From contig JAWXBO010000150.1 in assembly GCA_034440175.1 (NCBI GenBank), positions 1-13,459 on the forward strand: 13,459 bases of DNA, in the 5' to 3' direction. The notes under the pieces were generated by a model. The model saw only the letters and a list, made by a program, of their open reading frames with translations, ran no database searches and had not been told where the DNA came from. Positions within the stretch are counted from its first letter, which is position 1; every line of letters begins with the position of its first letter. This document shows positions 5,745 through 12,241 of the stretch, piece by piece. Origin of the DNA: SZUA-430 sp034440175 (lineage in GTDB: Bacteria > Pseudomonadota > Alphaproteobacteria > Micropepsales > Micropepsaceae). Made by a program: the position numbers and the translations under genes.

Positions 5745-6662
5745 CTACAACTTCGCCAGATTGGTCTGCAGCCAGTCGATTGTTTTTTGCAGCCACACCA
5801 TGACCTCGCCAACTGTGTCGCGCAGGGTTGCCGCTGCCTGTTGCCCGATCAAGGGTGACAAATCCATCATCTGTGACGCGGCGATGATGCCTGCTGCTGC
5901 CAGTGTCAATAACATCAGAGCCAAGCGGGCTCCGGGCCTCATATCGCGGACCCAGAGATACGAGATCTGCACCACCACGCTCAATGCCAGTGCCCCATAG
6001 AAAGCGAGGTGCGGGACATCGACGCCCACCGCATCGGCCACGAGCAATGCACCGATGAGAACGAGAAAATTCAACGCAATAAGTTTCACGATCGGGAAGC
6101 GCTCGATAAAATTTGAGATTGGATTGACAAGGAAAAACATGACCGCAGTGGCCGTCAGGATGGCTGCGACCATGACTTCAACATGTTGCGCAATACCGAT
6201 GGCGGCGATGACACTGTCGAGAGAGAAAATCACGTCGAATATCGCGATCTGCAGGATCGTGATCATGAAACCCGCGTGAACGGCCTTCATTCCGGAACCT
6301 GCATGCCTCCCACCGGAGCCAAGCATATTTGCAATTTCAACAATCGCCCTCCAGATGAGAAACAGACCGCCAAAACCAAAGACCAGTTGGCGCGGTGTGA
6401 CGGCAAGCGGCATGCCGCCCACCTCGAACGCCAGCGGCGTTTCCAGATGAGAGAGCCAGAACAACGAGAACAGAAGCAACAACCGGGTAGCAACCGCCAC
6501 AAAAAGCCCCAAGCGCCGGGCCAGTGCACGTTGGTGCTCAGGCAGCCTGCCGGCCAAAATCGCGATCAAAACCAGATTGTCGCCAGCTAGGACGATTTCC
6601 AGAAAGGTCAACGTCAGGTAGCTTGCGACATGCTCTGACGCAAAAAATTCAAATCCCGGCAT
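5745..6662 (-). CDS. TerC-family integral membrane protein
   Basis: A 305-residue inner-membrane protein with about seven to eight hydrophobic segments. It has the paired acidic motifs of the TerC/Alx family: LEIVLAGDNLV near residues 21-31 and IFDVIFSLDSVIAAIG near 141-156. Family members are linked to manganese or other metal-ion efflux and to tellurite and pH phenotypes. The C-terminus adds an amphipathic tail (VMVWLQKTIDWLQTNLAKL). The start at 6662 (MPGFEFFASEH) is chosen over the upstream ATG at 6743 because a GGGGGA RBS lies about 5 bp before it and the family begins here. The leader carries a 7-bp hairpin, but I do not see the yybP-ykoY manganese riboswitch common upstream of terC homologues. 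Confidence 0.9.
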   Translation of the reverse strand: MPGFEFFASEHVASYLTLTFLEIVLAGDNLVLIAILAGRLPEHQRALARRLGLFVAVATRLLLLFSLFWLSHLETPLAFEVGGMPLAVTPRQLVFGFGGLFLIWRAIVEIANMLGSGGRHAGSGMKAVHAGFMITILQIAIFDVIFSLDSVIAAIGIAQHVEVMVAAILTATAVMFFLVNPISNFIERFPIVKLIALNFLVLIGALLVADAVGVDVPHLAFYGALALSVVVQISYLWVRDMRPGARLALMLLTLAAAGIIAASQMMDLSPLIGQQAAATLRDTVGEVMVWLQKTIDWLQTNLAKL

Positions 6663-6673
6663 ACAATCCCCCA

Positions 6674-6698
6674 ACGCGGACAAACATAGACTCCGCGT
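6674..6698 (-). other. Leader hairpin before the TerC-family gene
   Basis: ACGCGGA (6674-6680) pairs perfectly with TCCGCGT (6692-6698) across 11 nt. On the minus-strand transcript it lies immediately upstream of the TerC RBS. A -10-like TATGTT is inside the loop on the same strand, so this may be an operator or simply promoter DNA rather than an RNA structure. Confidence 0.35.
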
Positions 6699-6735
6699 AT
6701 AGAGCCACAACTTCCGGCCGTTGGCCAAGCAAAAC

Positions 6736-6761
6736 AGCCGCACATCGAATAATGTGCGGCT
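6736..6761 (-). terminator. Intrinsic terminator after the small secreted-protein gene
   Basis: AGCCGCACAT (6736-6745) and ATGTGCGGCT (6752-6761) form a perfect 10-bp stem with a 6-nt loop. On the minus strand the stem is followed by GTTTTGC, giving a short U run. It lies 28 bp after the stop of the secreted-protein gene and before the TerC-family gene, so the two are probably separate transcription units. Confidence 0.75.
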
Positions 6762-6788
6762 GCGGACTGCAGTTCGCGTTAGAGGCGA

Positions 6789-7175
6789 TTACTCGCCGTA
6801 GACTTCAACCTCAGCCCGGCCAATGAACCAGCTGGTTTCCTCGTACTTGAACTTGATGCGGTCGATGTTGCGTTGCCCGCCGTTCAAATCAATGTTGCGG
6901 GTGCACTCGCCGGCGTTGATGCGGGAACGGACGTTGACGTCCTGGTGGCCGCCATTGCGGAAGAAAATGTCGAAATCATAGAAATGAACCGGATTGCCTT
7001 TGACGCACACTTTCACGCGGCTGAATTTCCGGTTGCCCGGCAGGTGAATGACATCGACGTCCAGGCGGTCGGTCACAATACGCTCGCCAATTTTGTCCCA
7101 CGCCAAAGCCGGCGAAACGCCTGCAAAGGTTGAGATCAGAAGTGCTGCGGCCGTGGCCAGTAAGGTCTTGCTCAT
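6789..7175 (-). CDS. Small secreted protein, DUF2541-like
   Basis: A 128-residue exported protein. MSKTLLATAAALLISTFAG and a following SPALA-W give a classic Sec signal peptide with cleavage after residue 25. The mature part of about 103 residues is beta-rich, with the pattern KIGERIVTDRLDVDVIHLPG, FSRVKVCVKG, DFDIFFRNGG and TRNIDLNGGQRNIDRIKFKY. This resembles the small periplasmic DUF2541 family, whose function is unknown. Two cysteines (57 and 91) could form a disulfide in the periplasm. The ATG at 7175 has a strong GAGGAG RBS 7-8 bp upstream; an upstream in-frame start at 7271 has none and would bury the signal peptide. A perfect intrinsic terminator follows. Confidence 0.8.
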   Translation of the reverse strand: MSKTLLATAAALLISTFAGVSPALAWDKIGERIVTDRLDVDVIHLPGNRKFSRVKVCVKGNPVHFYDFDIFFRNGGHQDVNVRSRINAGECTRNIDLNGGQRNIDRIKFKYEETSWFIGRAEVEVYGE

Positions 7176-7308
7176 AAATTGTCTCCTCAATTTGATCCCC
7201 GTTTTGGGTGCGTGGAAATTGACGCGCGGCCCATGAACCGCAGATGAAAACAATTTGGGGCAATCGGTCAACGCAGGAAACTGTGACTACGGTTACAAAG
7301 ACCGGAGC

Positions 7309-8523
7309 CTAGGCCTCAACCACCAATCTCTCCAGCCCCCTGAATCCCGGCATCGAGCGCCAGACGAAATCCTGCTTGGCGAGGTGCAGGTTTGGATAAC
7401 GCTCGAACAACATCGGCAGCGCCACTTGCGCTTCCATGCGCGCCAGAGGGGCGCCGATGCAGATATGGGCCCCGCCGCCGAAGGCGACGTGGGCGACGTG
7501 CTTGCGGGTGATATCGAAACGGTCGGGGTCGGCGAACACTTCCGGATCGCGGTTGGCGGCGCGCAGGTAAGTCATCAGCGGTTGGGTCTTGTGCACGGGA
7601 CAGCCACCGACTTCCATTTCGCGCGAGGCGACGCGCGATGTCAGCGAGATCGGCGATTCAAAGCGCAGGATTTCTTCGACCGCGTTACTGGCAAGCTTTG
7701 GATCGGCTTTGAGCTTGTCGAGTTCACCTGGATTGTTCAGCAACGCATAGACACCGTTGCCGATGAGATCGGTGGTGGTCAAATTGCCGCCGACGAGCAG
7801 GGCAGAGGCGTTGATGCAGATCTCCGCGTCACTGAGCTCGGCGCCATCGGCCTGGATTTGCACCAGGTCGGTGATCAGATCGTCTTTGGGACGGCGCCGC
7901 CGCTCGTCCATGGCCGCCAGGAAATATTCGCGCAGCGATTTTTGGGCCGCCAGCATTTGTACAGTCTGCTCCGGCGAGCGCCCGATATGCAGCCCCAGGA
8001 TGACGCCTTCGGACCACTCACGGAATTCGCGCAGACGCTCCTTCTCGACACCCAGGACTTTGGCAATGACAAGGATGGGAATGGGGATACCGAAATCGTT
8101 GATGATGTCGAAAGAGCGCCGGGCGCCCAGATCGTCCAGCACCTCGCGTACGATCGCCTCGACATCGCCTCGCATCTTGCCAGCGCGCTTGTAGAACACT
8201 TTGGTCAGCGGCACGCGCACGCGCGCATGGTCGGGATCGTCCATAAAAAGAATGGATTCACCGTCGTTGGGTTCAGGGCGCTGATCGATGAAGCGATGAA
8301 ACATCGAGTTCGGATCGGCTTCGCGCGGATGGCGCAGCAGAGTGCGGTCGTTGACGATGGCCTTCACGTCTTCATAGCGCGTCAAAACGTATTGATTGAA
8401 GGCCGGATCAAGACGCACCGGACACCGTTCCCGCAACTCAGCGAGGCGCGCATAGGGGTCTGCGCGATAGGCAGGATCGATCTCGAGCAGCTCGAAACCT
8501 GTGGGAAGCGGTTTGTCGGTCAT
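7309..8523 (-). CDS. Cytochrome P450
   Basis: A 404-residue soluble bacterial P450, a heme-thiolate monooxygenase that needs a ferredoxin or similar donor; none is encoded in the window. The heme loop FGGGAHICIGAPLAR (348-362) gives Cys355 as the iron ligand. The K-helix ExxR is EILR (284-287), and FMDDPDHARVRVPLTKVF (93-110) is the usual helix-C region. The I-helix reads LLVGGNLTTTD (242-252), with Leu248 at the normally acidic position before Thr249, as in some proteobacterial P450 groups. The start at 8523 (MTDKPLPTGF) is preferred because the upstream ATG at 8571 lacks an RBS, although the chosen RBS is also weak. It diverges from the MOSC gene across 77 bp. The substrate is unknown. Confidence 0.94.
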   Translation of the reverse strand: MTDKPLPTGFELLEIDPAYRADPYARLAELRERCPVRLDPAFNQYVLTRYEDVKAIVNDRTLLRHPREADPNSMFHRFIDQRPEPNDGESILFMDDPDHARVRVPLTKVFYKRAGKMRGDVEAIVREVLDDLGARRSFDIINDFGIPIPILVIAKVLGVEKERLREFREWSEGVILGLHIGRSPEQTVQMLAAQKSLREYFLAAMDERRRRPKDDLITDLVQIQADGAELSDAEICINASALLVGGNLTTTDLIGNGVYALLNNPGELDKLKADPKLASNAVEEILRFESPISLTSRVASREMEVGGCPVHKTQPLMTYLRAANRDPEVFADPDRFDITRKHVAHVAFGGGAHICIGAPLARMEAQVALPMLFERYPNLHLAKQDFVWRSMPGFRGLERLVVEA

Positions 8524-8556
8524 GGCGGGCTCACGGTCAGAAGGTTGCGTGTCATA

Positions 8557-8569
8557 GCACATTTTGTGC
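8557..8569. promoter_or_regulatory. Short inverted repeat between the divergent P450 and MOSC genes
   Basis: GCACA and TGTGC are separated by TTT, in the middle of the 77-bp region from which both genes are transcribed outward. A single regulator binding here could control both. The arms are only 5 bp, so chance is a fair alternative. Confidence 0.3.
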
Positions 8570-8600
8570 ATACTGATTTCTGTTTAGTAGGGATTGTGCC

Positions 8601-9476
8601 ATGGCGCATGTGAAAGAAATCTGGCGGTATCCGGTCAAGTCGATGGGCGGAGAGCGGCTGAAAGTGACCGAACTCACAAAAGGCGGCATTCCATATGATC
8701 GCGGCTGGGCACTGCGCGACGAAGCAGATCAAACCATTCGCGGCGCCAAACACTTTGCCGGACTGCTGAACTGCTCGGCGCGGTATTTGATGGACACTCC
8801 CGCCACGCCAGTCCCGCAAGCCGAGATCACTCTTCCCGATGGGCGCCGCATCAACACCAGCGATGCGAAAGTGCACTCGACCCTTTCTGAAGTTGCCGGG
8901 CGGGCAGTGACTCTGTGGCCGCTGCAACCGCGCGAGAACACGGCGCACTACCGCTCCAACGCCCCTATCACCGATATCGAAGCCTATCTGCGCAAGATTT
9001 TCGCCCTTGAAGCCAGCGAACCCCTGCCCGACCTCAGCACATTCCCGCCCGATGTCCTGCAGGAGATCACCGTCTACGCTTCGCCGCGCGGCACGTATTT
9101 CGATGCGTTTCCGGTCAACGTGCTGACTGAGGCGTCGCTGCGCTATATGAAAAACCTGTTACCAGACTCTCTCATCGACGTGCGGCGCTTCCGGCCCAAT
9201 TTCCTGACCGCCGACGACAACGCGCCCGCCGCACCTGTCGAGTTCGACTGGGTCGGGCGCGAAGTCGGCTTGGGGGGCGCCCGCATCGCCGCCATCATGC
9301 GTTGCCCGCGCTGCATCATGACCACCCGCGCGCAGGAGCGACATGATGCGTCGCTGCCACGCGACTCGGCCATCATGCGCGCCCTCGTGCGCGAAACCGC
9401 GCAGAACCTGTCGATCTACGCAACGGTTACGAAAGAGGGCGCCGTCGCTGTTGGTGATGCGGTCACAGTGGGCTGA
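8601..9476 (+). CDS. MOSC-domain protein (mARC/YcbX-like)
   Basis: A 291-residue protein with an N-terminal MOSC beta-barrel (MAHVKEIWRYPVKSMGGERL at the start, DRGWALRD at 33-40) and a C-terminal MOSC domain. The segment MRCPRCIMTT (233-242) places Cys238 where mARC-type enzymes coordinate the molybdenum cofactor. DVRRFRPNFL (193-202) is also typical. Such enzymes reduce N-hydroxylated compounds or handle sulfur. Unlike YcbX it lacks a C-terminal ferredoxin domain, so electrons must come from separate partners. The ATG has a TAGGGA RBS 6-7 bp upstream. It diverges from the P450 gene, and its last 14 bp overlap an antisense TPR remnant. Confidence 0.88.
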   Translation: MAHVKEIWRYPVKSMGGERLKVTELTKGGIPYDRGWALRDEADQTIRGAKHFAGLLNCSARYLMDTPATPVPQAEITLPDGRRINTSDAKVHSTLSEVAGRAVTLWPLQPRENTAHYRSNAPITDIEAYLRKIFALEASEPLPDLSTFPPDVLQEITVYASPRGTYFDAFPVNVLTEASLRYMKNLLPDSLIDVRRFRPNFLTADDNAPAAPVEFDWVGREVGLGGARIAAIMRCPRCIMTTRAQERHDASLPRDSAIMRALVRETAQNLSIYATVTKEGAVAVGDAVTVG

Positions 9477-9666
9477 CAGCGATGCCGGACGACTCCCGCT
9501 CCGTTGCCAACCGCGCTTCCGCCGCGGCCATCATCCCCTTGAACCGCGGGTGGTCACGGACGGAATCAAAATCCGGGTCGGCCTTGGTGTGAGGAAAGCG
9601 ATCCTTGCCGAACCTCGCGAGTTCAGCTTTGTGTGAAATTCTTTTCTTACTGAGTTCCCGTGTCAC
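9463..9666 (-). pseudogene. C-terminal remnant of a TPR-type protein
   Basis: A 67-codon frame from a GTG. Its middle, KADPDFDSVRDHPRFKGMM followed by AAAEARLATE, looks like the end of tetratricopeptide proteins, often those fused to adenylate-cyclase or winged-helix domains. The first 17 or so codons have no such likeness, no RBS is evident, and the rest of the protein is missing upstream. I read it as the stump of a deleted gene. Its end overlaps the 3' end of the MOSC gene by 14 bp on the opposite strand. A genuine short ORF is possible but less likely. Confidence 0.5.
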
Positions 9667-9787
9667 TTAATTCTGATGTTGGGTACCAGAGCACGGTTTG
9701 CCGAATTGGAGTTGCGCATCGCAGCAAATTCACGCCAATGCCGTCGGGCTGTTTACCATTTGACTGGCGCAAAATCGACAGATGGTC

Positions 9788-9824
9788 TGTGTATATACCA
9801 ACGCATGCATACGTGCATATAAGG
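9788..9824. repeat. 37-bp motif, copy B
   Basis: TGTGTAT, GCATGC and CATATAAGG at offsets 0, 15 and 28, as in 2557-2593. It lies about 230 bp downstream, on the minus strand, of LexA-type box B, and about 120 bp upstream of the TPR remnant. The intact blocks and spacing suggest a protein-binding site kept in both places; the intervening bases differ. Confidence 0.45.
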
Positions 9825-9923
9825 GGAAAAGACCGTTATACTTCATATGTTAAGCCCCAAAAAACCACCTGAAAAATCAACATGTATGCATGCAGTCGTC
9901 TCAAGCCAGGGGCGGGGCGTGGG

Positions 9924-9958
9924 GCGCGCACCCCATCAGATTTCGCGCGCACCTCATC
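9924..9958. repeat. Two 14-bp direct repeats 21 bp apart
   Basis: GCGCGCACCCCATC (9924-9937) and GCGCGCACCTCATC (9945-9958) differ at one base. The 21-bp period is two helical turns, which would put both copies on the same face of the DNA. It may be a regulator site or leftover duplicated GC-rich DNA. Confidence 0.45.
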
Positions 9959-10016
9959 CGTTCCCCGCCTCCCGGGCAGGGTTGCAGGGTCTATTCAAAC
10001 TTCAAGTCGCAGCTGA

Positions 10017-10042
10017 GCATCGCCCATTTTTTAGAGCGATGC
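10017..10042 (-). other. Inverted repeat just downstream of LexA-type promoter B
   Basis: GCATCGC (10017-10023) pairs perfectly with GCGATGC (10036-10042) across a 12-nt loop. On the minus strand it begins 10 bases after the LexA-type box. It matches the stem length and position, but not the sequence, of the hairpin at 2802-2829. The tail of the decayed reading frame 10031-10484 also runs into it. Confidence 0.4.
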
Positions 10043-10484
10043 CAGAAGCATAGAACATAAACAGAACTTTTTTGCCGCGTCAACCTGAATTTCAAGTGGT
10101 CCCCAAAAGCCTGGTGACCTTGTCACGTTACTGATCGTATGTTCCGGCGAAACCCACCGGCTCTCACTCAACATGCCTTCCTGCTCTTGTCGAAAGCGCT
10201 ATTCCCAGACCACGATCAGGCCGCTGACTTGCGTCGCATATCTTCCCGATTTCGGCATCCGACATGTCCGCCGCCGCAGCGTTCCCTTTGGCCCAGATGG
10301 GATGAAACTCCCTGTCGGTCATTGTGTCGATGTGATGCAGCTCCGTGGCGGCGCGGCTTTCGTGCATAGCCGCCCTGGAGTTTTTTGCCGCCTGCCGCGT
10401 CTGGAGCGCGAGATAGACGAGAGAGGCGATCACGGCGACAGCCGCAATCGATTGGCTGATGAAGTAGATTTCCTCGAGGGTCAT
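10031..10484 (-). pseudogene. Small membrane-anchored protein, frameshifted (paralogue 1)
   Basis: It starts MTLEEIYFISQSIAAVAVIA at 10484 behind a strong GGAGGA RBS. A single N-terminal membrane segment is followed by LQTRQAAKNSRAAMHESRAA, the same plan as the proteins at 12242-12736 and 12838-13389. After codon 88 (ICDASQR) an extra base near 10220-10223 shifts the frame. The continuing frame reads LIVVWE, then TAG (10201-10199), then RFRQEQEGMLSESRWVSPE and TRSPGFW, which fits the family. The reconstructed frame ends at TAA (10031) after about 150 codons, close to family length, but resemblance fades beyond about 10095. The unshifted frame stops at 10164. Two independent lesions make inactivation likely. 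Confidence 0.7.
10053..10083 (-). promoter_or_regulatory. LexA-type (SOS) box inside a -35/-10 promoter, copy B
   Basis: On the minus strand GTTCTGTTTATGTTC (10067-10053) is an exact GTTC-N7-GTTC LexA operator form with the AT-rich spacer common in alphaproteobacterial SOS genes. TTGACG (10083-10078) and TATGTT (10059-10054) are separated by 18 bp, so LexA binding would cover the -10. No intact gene follows: only a hairpin, the 37-bp motif and the TPR remnant. It may be an orphan promoter left by a deletion, or the promoter of a non-coding RNA. Confidence 0.6.
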
Positions 10485-10664
10485 GCGGCGTCCTCCGAGT
10501 CTGGCAGTGGCGCAAAGTTCGCTCGCCCAGGTTTGCGCCAGCATTTGGCGCACACTCCAAACATGCGTCAACGTTTGTAGGACCTTCGAAATGTGATACC
10601 TCGTTCATTGCGCCGGCGGCATTCTGGAACTAAATGATCTGAAGCTCTTTTAAGGAACTCGCAC

Positions 10665-11045
10665 GTGGACAATACGAAACTTGCAGAGGCATTGTTCGAC
10701 GCGCTCGCGAAATGCGACGACGACGCGGTGCGTAAGCTTTGCGCGCGCGATTTCCGCGCCAATCAGAATGGCGGCCCAGCGATGGACCTGGAGACGCTGC
10801 TTGGTTTCAATGCCGCGGTTCACAAGGTCGTTCGCGACTTCCGATACGAAAACCCTGTCCGGTCCGCGACGGCAACCGGCTTCGTCGAGGAACATGCCGT
10901 GCGGGGCAAGCTTGCCGACGGGAGCCCATTGGAGCTCCATGTCTGCGTTGTCGCCGAGTTGAGCGATGGCAAAGTCAAAGCGGTGCGCGAGTATGTCGAC
11001 AACCGCGCCGCCGCGGGCTTGATCCGGGCTTTGAACGGCGGCTAG
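10665..11045 (+). CDS. SnoaL/NTF2-like protein
   Basis: A 126-residue cone-shaped alpha+beta barrel candidate of the SnoaL/NTF2 superfamily. It has an N-terminal helix pair (KLAEALFDALAKCDDDAVRK), then CARDFRANQNGG, a central DFRYENPV and paired strands ending LSDGKVKAVREYVD. This pattern is shared by ketosteroid-isomerase-like and polyketide-cyclase-like proteins and by many uncharacterised small binding proteins, so the reaction cannot be named. The start is GTG at 10665, supported by an AAGGA RBS 8 bp upstream. It precedes the PIG-L gene on the same strand by 76 bp, but that gap seems to contain its own promoter. Confidence 0.75.
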   Translation: MDNTKLAEALFDALAKCDDDAVRKLCARDFRANQNGGPAMDLETLLGFNAAVHKVVRDFRYENPVRSATATGFVEEHAVRGKLADGSPLELHVCVVAELSDGKVKAVREYVDNRAAAGLIRALNGG

Positions 11046-11084
11046 TCGAAGATCAAGTGCGATGGCCCTTACTTGTGACAGGGA

Positions 11085-11113
11085 TTGACCACCGGTGGGT
11101 CCGCACCTACCCT
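11085..11113 (+). promoter_or_regulatory. Possible sigma-70 promoter giving a leaderless PIG-L transcript
   Basis: TTGACC (11085-11090) and TACCCT (11108-11113) are 17 bp apart. Transcription would begin about 7 bp later, at or next to the ATG at 11122, which has no Shine-Dalgarno sequence. The -10 is weak, so this is tentative. Confidence 0.3.
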
Positions 11114-11121
11114 CCTCGCTC

Positions 11122-11973
11122 ATGCTCAAACCGACATTCATAGAACCCGGAGAAGGCCGAACCATCCTGCTGCTTGTCGCGCATGCGGACGATCCGGCAC
11201 TCTTCCTCGGCGGGACAATCTTGCGTTGGGCCGATGCAGGCTGGCGCGTGGTCTGCGTGCGCGTCACCGATGATCGCTGGGATTCGGTCGGACTCACGGA
11301 GACGGAAACGATTGCACGAAATGCGCTGGAGTTCCGCGCCGCAGCGCGCGCGCTCGGAATCGCCGAGATCGTCGAGCTCGGCTATTGCACCGACGTTTTG
11401 GGCGATGCGAGCGAGGTCACGCTGCGCGCGCATTTCATTCGCCTGATACGGCAGTTCAAGCCCTATGCACTCGTCAGTTTTGATCCCTACGCGATGTTCG
11501 GGGAGGACAATCAGGATCATGTAAAAGTCGCAGCTGCGGCGGATGAGGCTTTTTGGACGAGCCAATTCGACCTCCATCATCCCGAACACTTGGCCGACGG
11601 CCTGGCACCCCACGGCGCGTTCGAGCGCTGGTATTTCGGGCGCAAGGTTATGGATGTCACCGATGTGATCGACATCCAAGGCGTGCTCGAGCGCAAGATC
11701 GAAGCGGCGCTGAGCCACGAAACAATGCTTCGCAACATCGTCAACCAAACCCGGCTGCAGGCCGAGACGGGCGGTTGGAACGTGCCCATGCTGGACGACA
11801 TCGCCGCGGGCGGGCCGCTGCGCCCTTTTGTTGAGATGTACCTCAATAGCGCCGCCAAACGGGTCGGTCAAACGCATGGCCTCGCGGCCGGCGAGGAATT
11901 TCGCGTCGTGCGCTTTGGCGGCATGACCGGGCTTTTGGAGCATTTCGGGCGGCGAAGGCACGCCGTCAAGTGA
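11122..11973 (+). CDS. PIG-L family deacetylase
   Basis: A 283-residue zinc hydrolase of the PIG-L/LmbE family, which removes N-acetyl groups from sugar-containing substrates such as GlcNAc-inositol, mycothiol precursors or antibiotics. The metal/catalytic motif is LLVAHADDPALFLGG (17-31), where His21 and Asp24 would bind zinc and Asp23 act as base. The usual PHPDDE ends in Glu, but here it is Pro25. The second zinc His is His133 in DNQDHVKVA. VTDDRW (48-53) and LVSFDPYAMFG (117-127) are also family-like. The start at 11122 (MLKPTFIEPG) is chosen as the first ATG near the conserved core; a GTG at 11095 is an alternative. It is followed by 268 bp without a gene. Confidence 0.87.
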   Translation: MLKPTFIEPGEGRTILLLVAHADDPALFLGGTILRWADAGWRVVCVRVTDDRWDSVGLTETETIARNALEFRAAARALGIAEIVELGYCTDVLGDASEVTLRAHFIRLIRQFKPYALVSFDPYAMFGEDNQDHVKVAAAADEAFWTSQFDLHHPEHLADGLAPHGAFERWYFGRKVMDVTDVIDIQGVLERKIEAALSHETMLRNIVNQTRLQAETGGWNVPMLDDIAAGGPLRPFVEMYLNSAAKRVGQTHGLAAGEEFRVVRFGGMTGLLEHFGRRRHAVK

Positions 11974-12117
11974 GATACAGGGACGGCACACTTGTTCCCT
12001 AAGCTTCCACATTCAGGGGCACCCGACAAACGCCGGCGATTGAGGCGGCGTCAGGGACTAGACAACAAACGCGCGGGGCATGGCGCATCGACCCTGACGG
12101 CGGCGGCCGTGGAGACA

Positions 12118-12141
12118 CGGGGACTCTTTATAATGTCCCCG
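12118..12141. other. Hairpin between the convergent PIG-L and membrane-anchored genes
   Basis: CGGGGAC (12118-12124) pairs with GTCCCCG (12135-12141) around TCTTTATAAT. It sits between two converging genes and may help stop transcription, but there is no T-run on either strand. The rest of 11974-12241 holds an imperfect CGTCAGGG/CCCTGACG pair and nothing else that I recognise. Confidence 0.35.
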
Positions 12142-12241
12142 CCTGTTCGTCCCGTAACAACCTCATCGCCGGAGTTTGTCACGTGTTCCGCGATGTCCGT
12201 CTCCAATGCAGTTGATGCAGCGCTTACTGAGTGAGCGTGGC

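Larger units (their letters stand above)
9667..10030. other. Gene-free stretch of mixed base composition
   Basis: No coding sequence is supported here. The left part (about 9770-9900) is AT-rich and holds the second copy of the 37-bp motif plus a further ATGCATGCA at about 9886-9894. The right part (about 9905-9985) is strongly GC-rich, with paired GCGCGCACC repeats. The abrupt change in composition, next to a gene stump on one side and a broken gene on the other, suggests a patchwork of old insertions and deletions. Confidence 0.55.

Noticed and set aside
6459..6471. GAAC repeated with a 5-bp gap, resembling a LexA box
   Set aside because: The spacing is 5, not 7, and it lies inside the TerC-family coding region.
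6663..6743. yybP-ykoY manganese riboswitch before the TerC-family gene
   Set aside because: I looked for its conserved purine-rich loops and multi-stem fold in the leader and did not see them; the leader is too short.
7255..8613. 452-codon plus-strand open frame
   Set aside because: It is the exact antisense shadow of the P450 gene, whose motifs are unmistakable.
11107..12012. 301-codon minus-strand frame
   Set aside because: It is antisense to the PIG-L gene and has no family resemblance.
12049..12099. CGTCAGGG and CCCTGACG inverted repeat
   Set aside because: The arms are 8 bp apart by 35 bases with no further pairing or T-run; too weak for a terminator or operator call.
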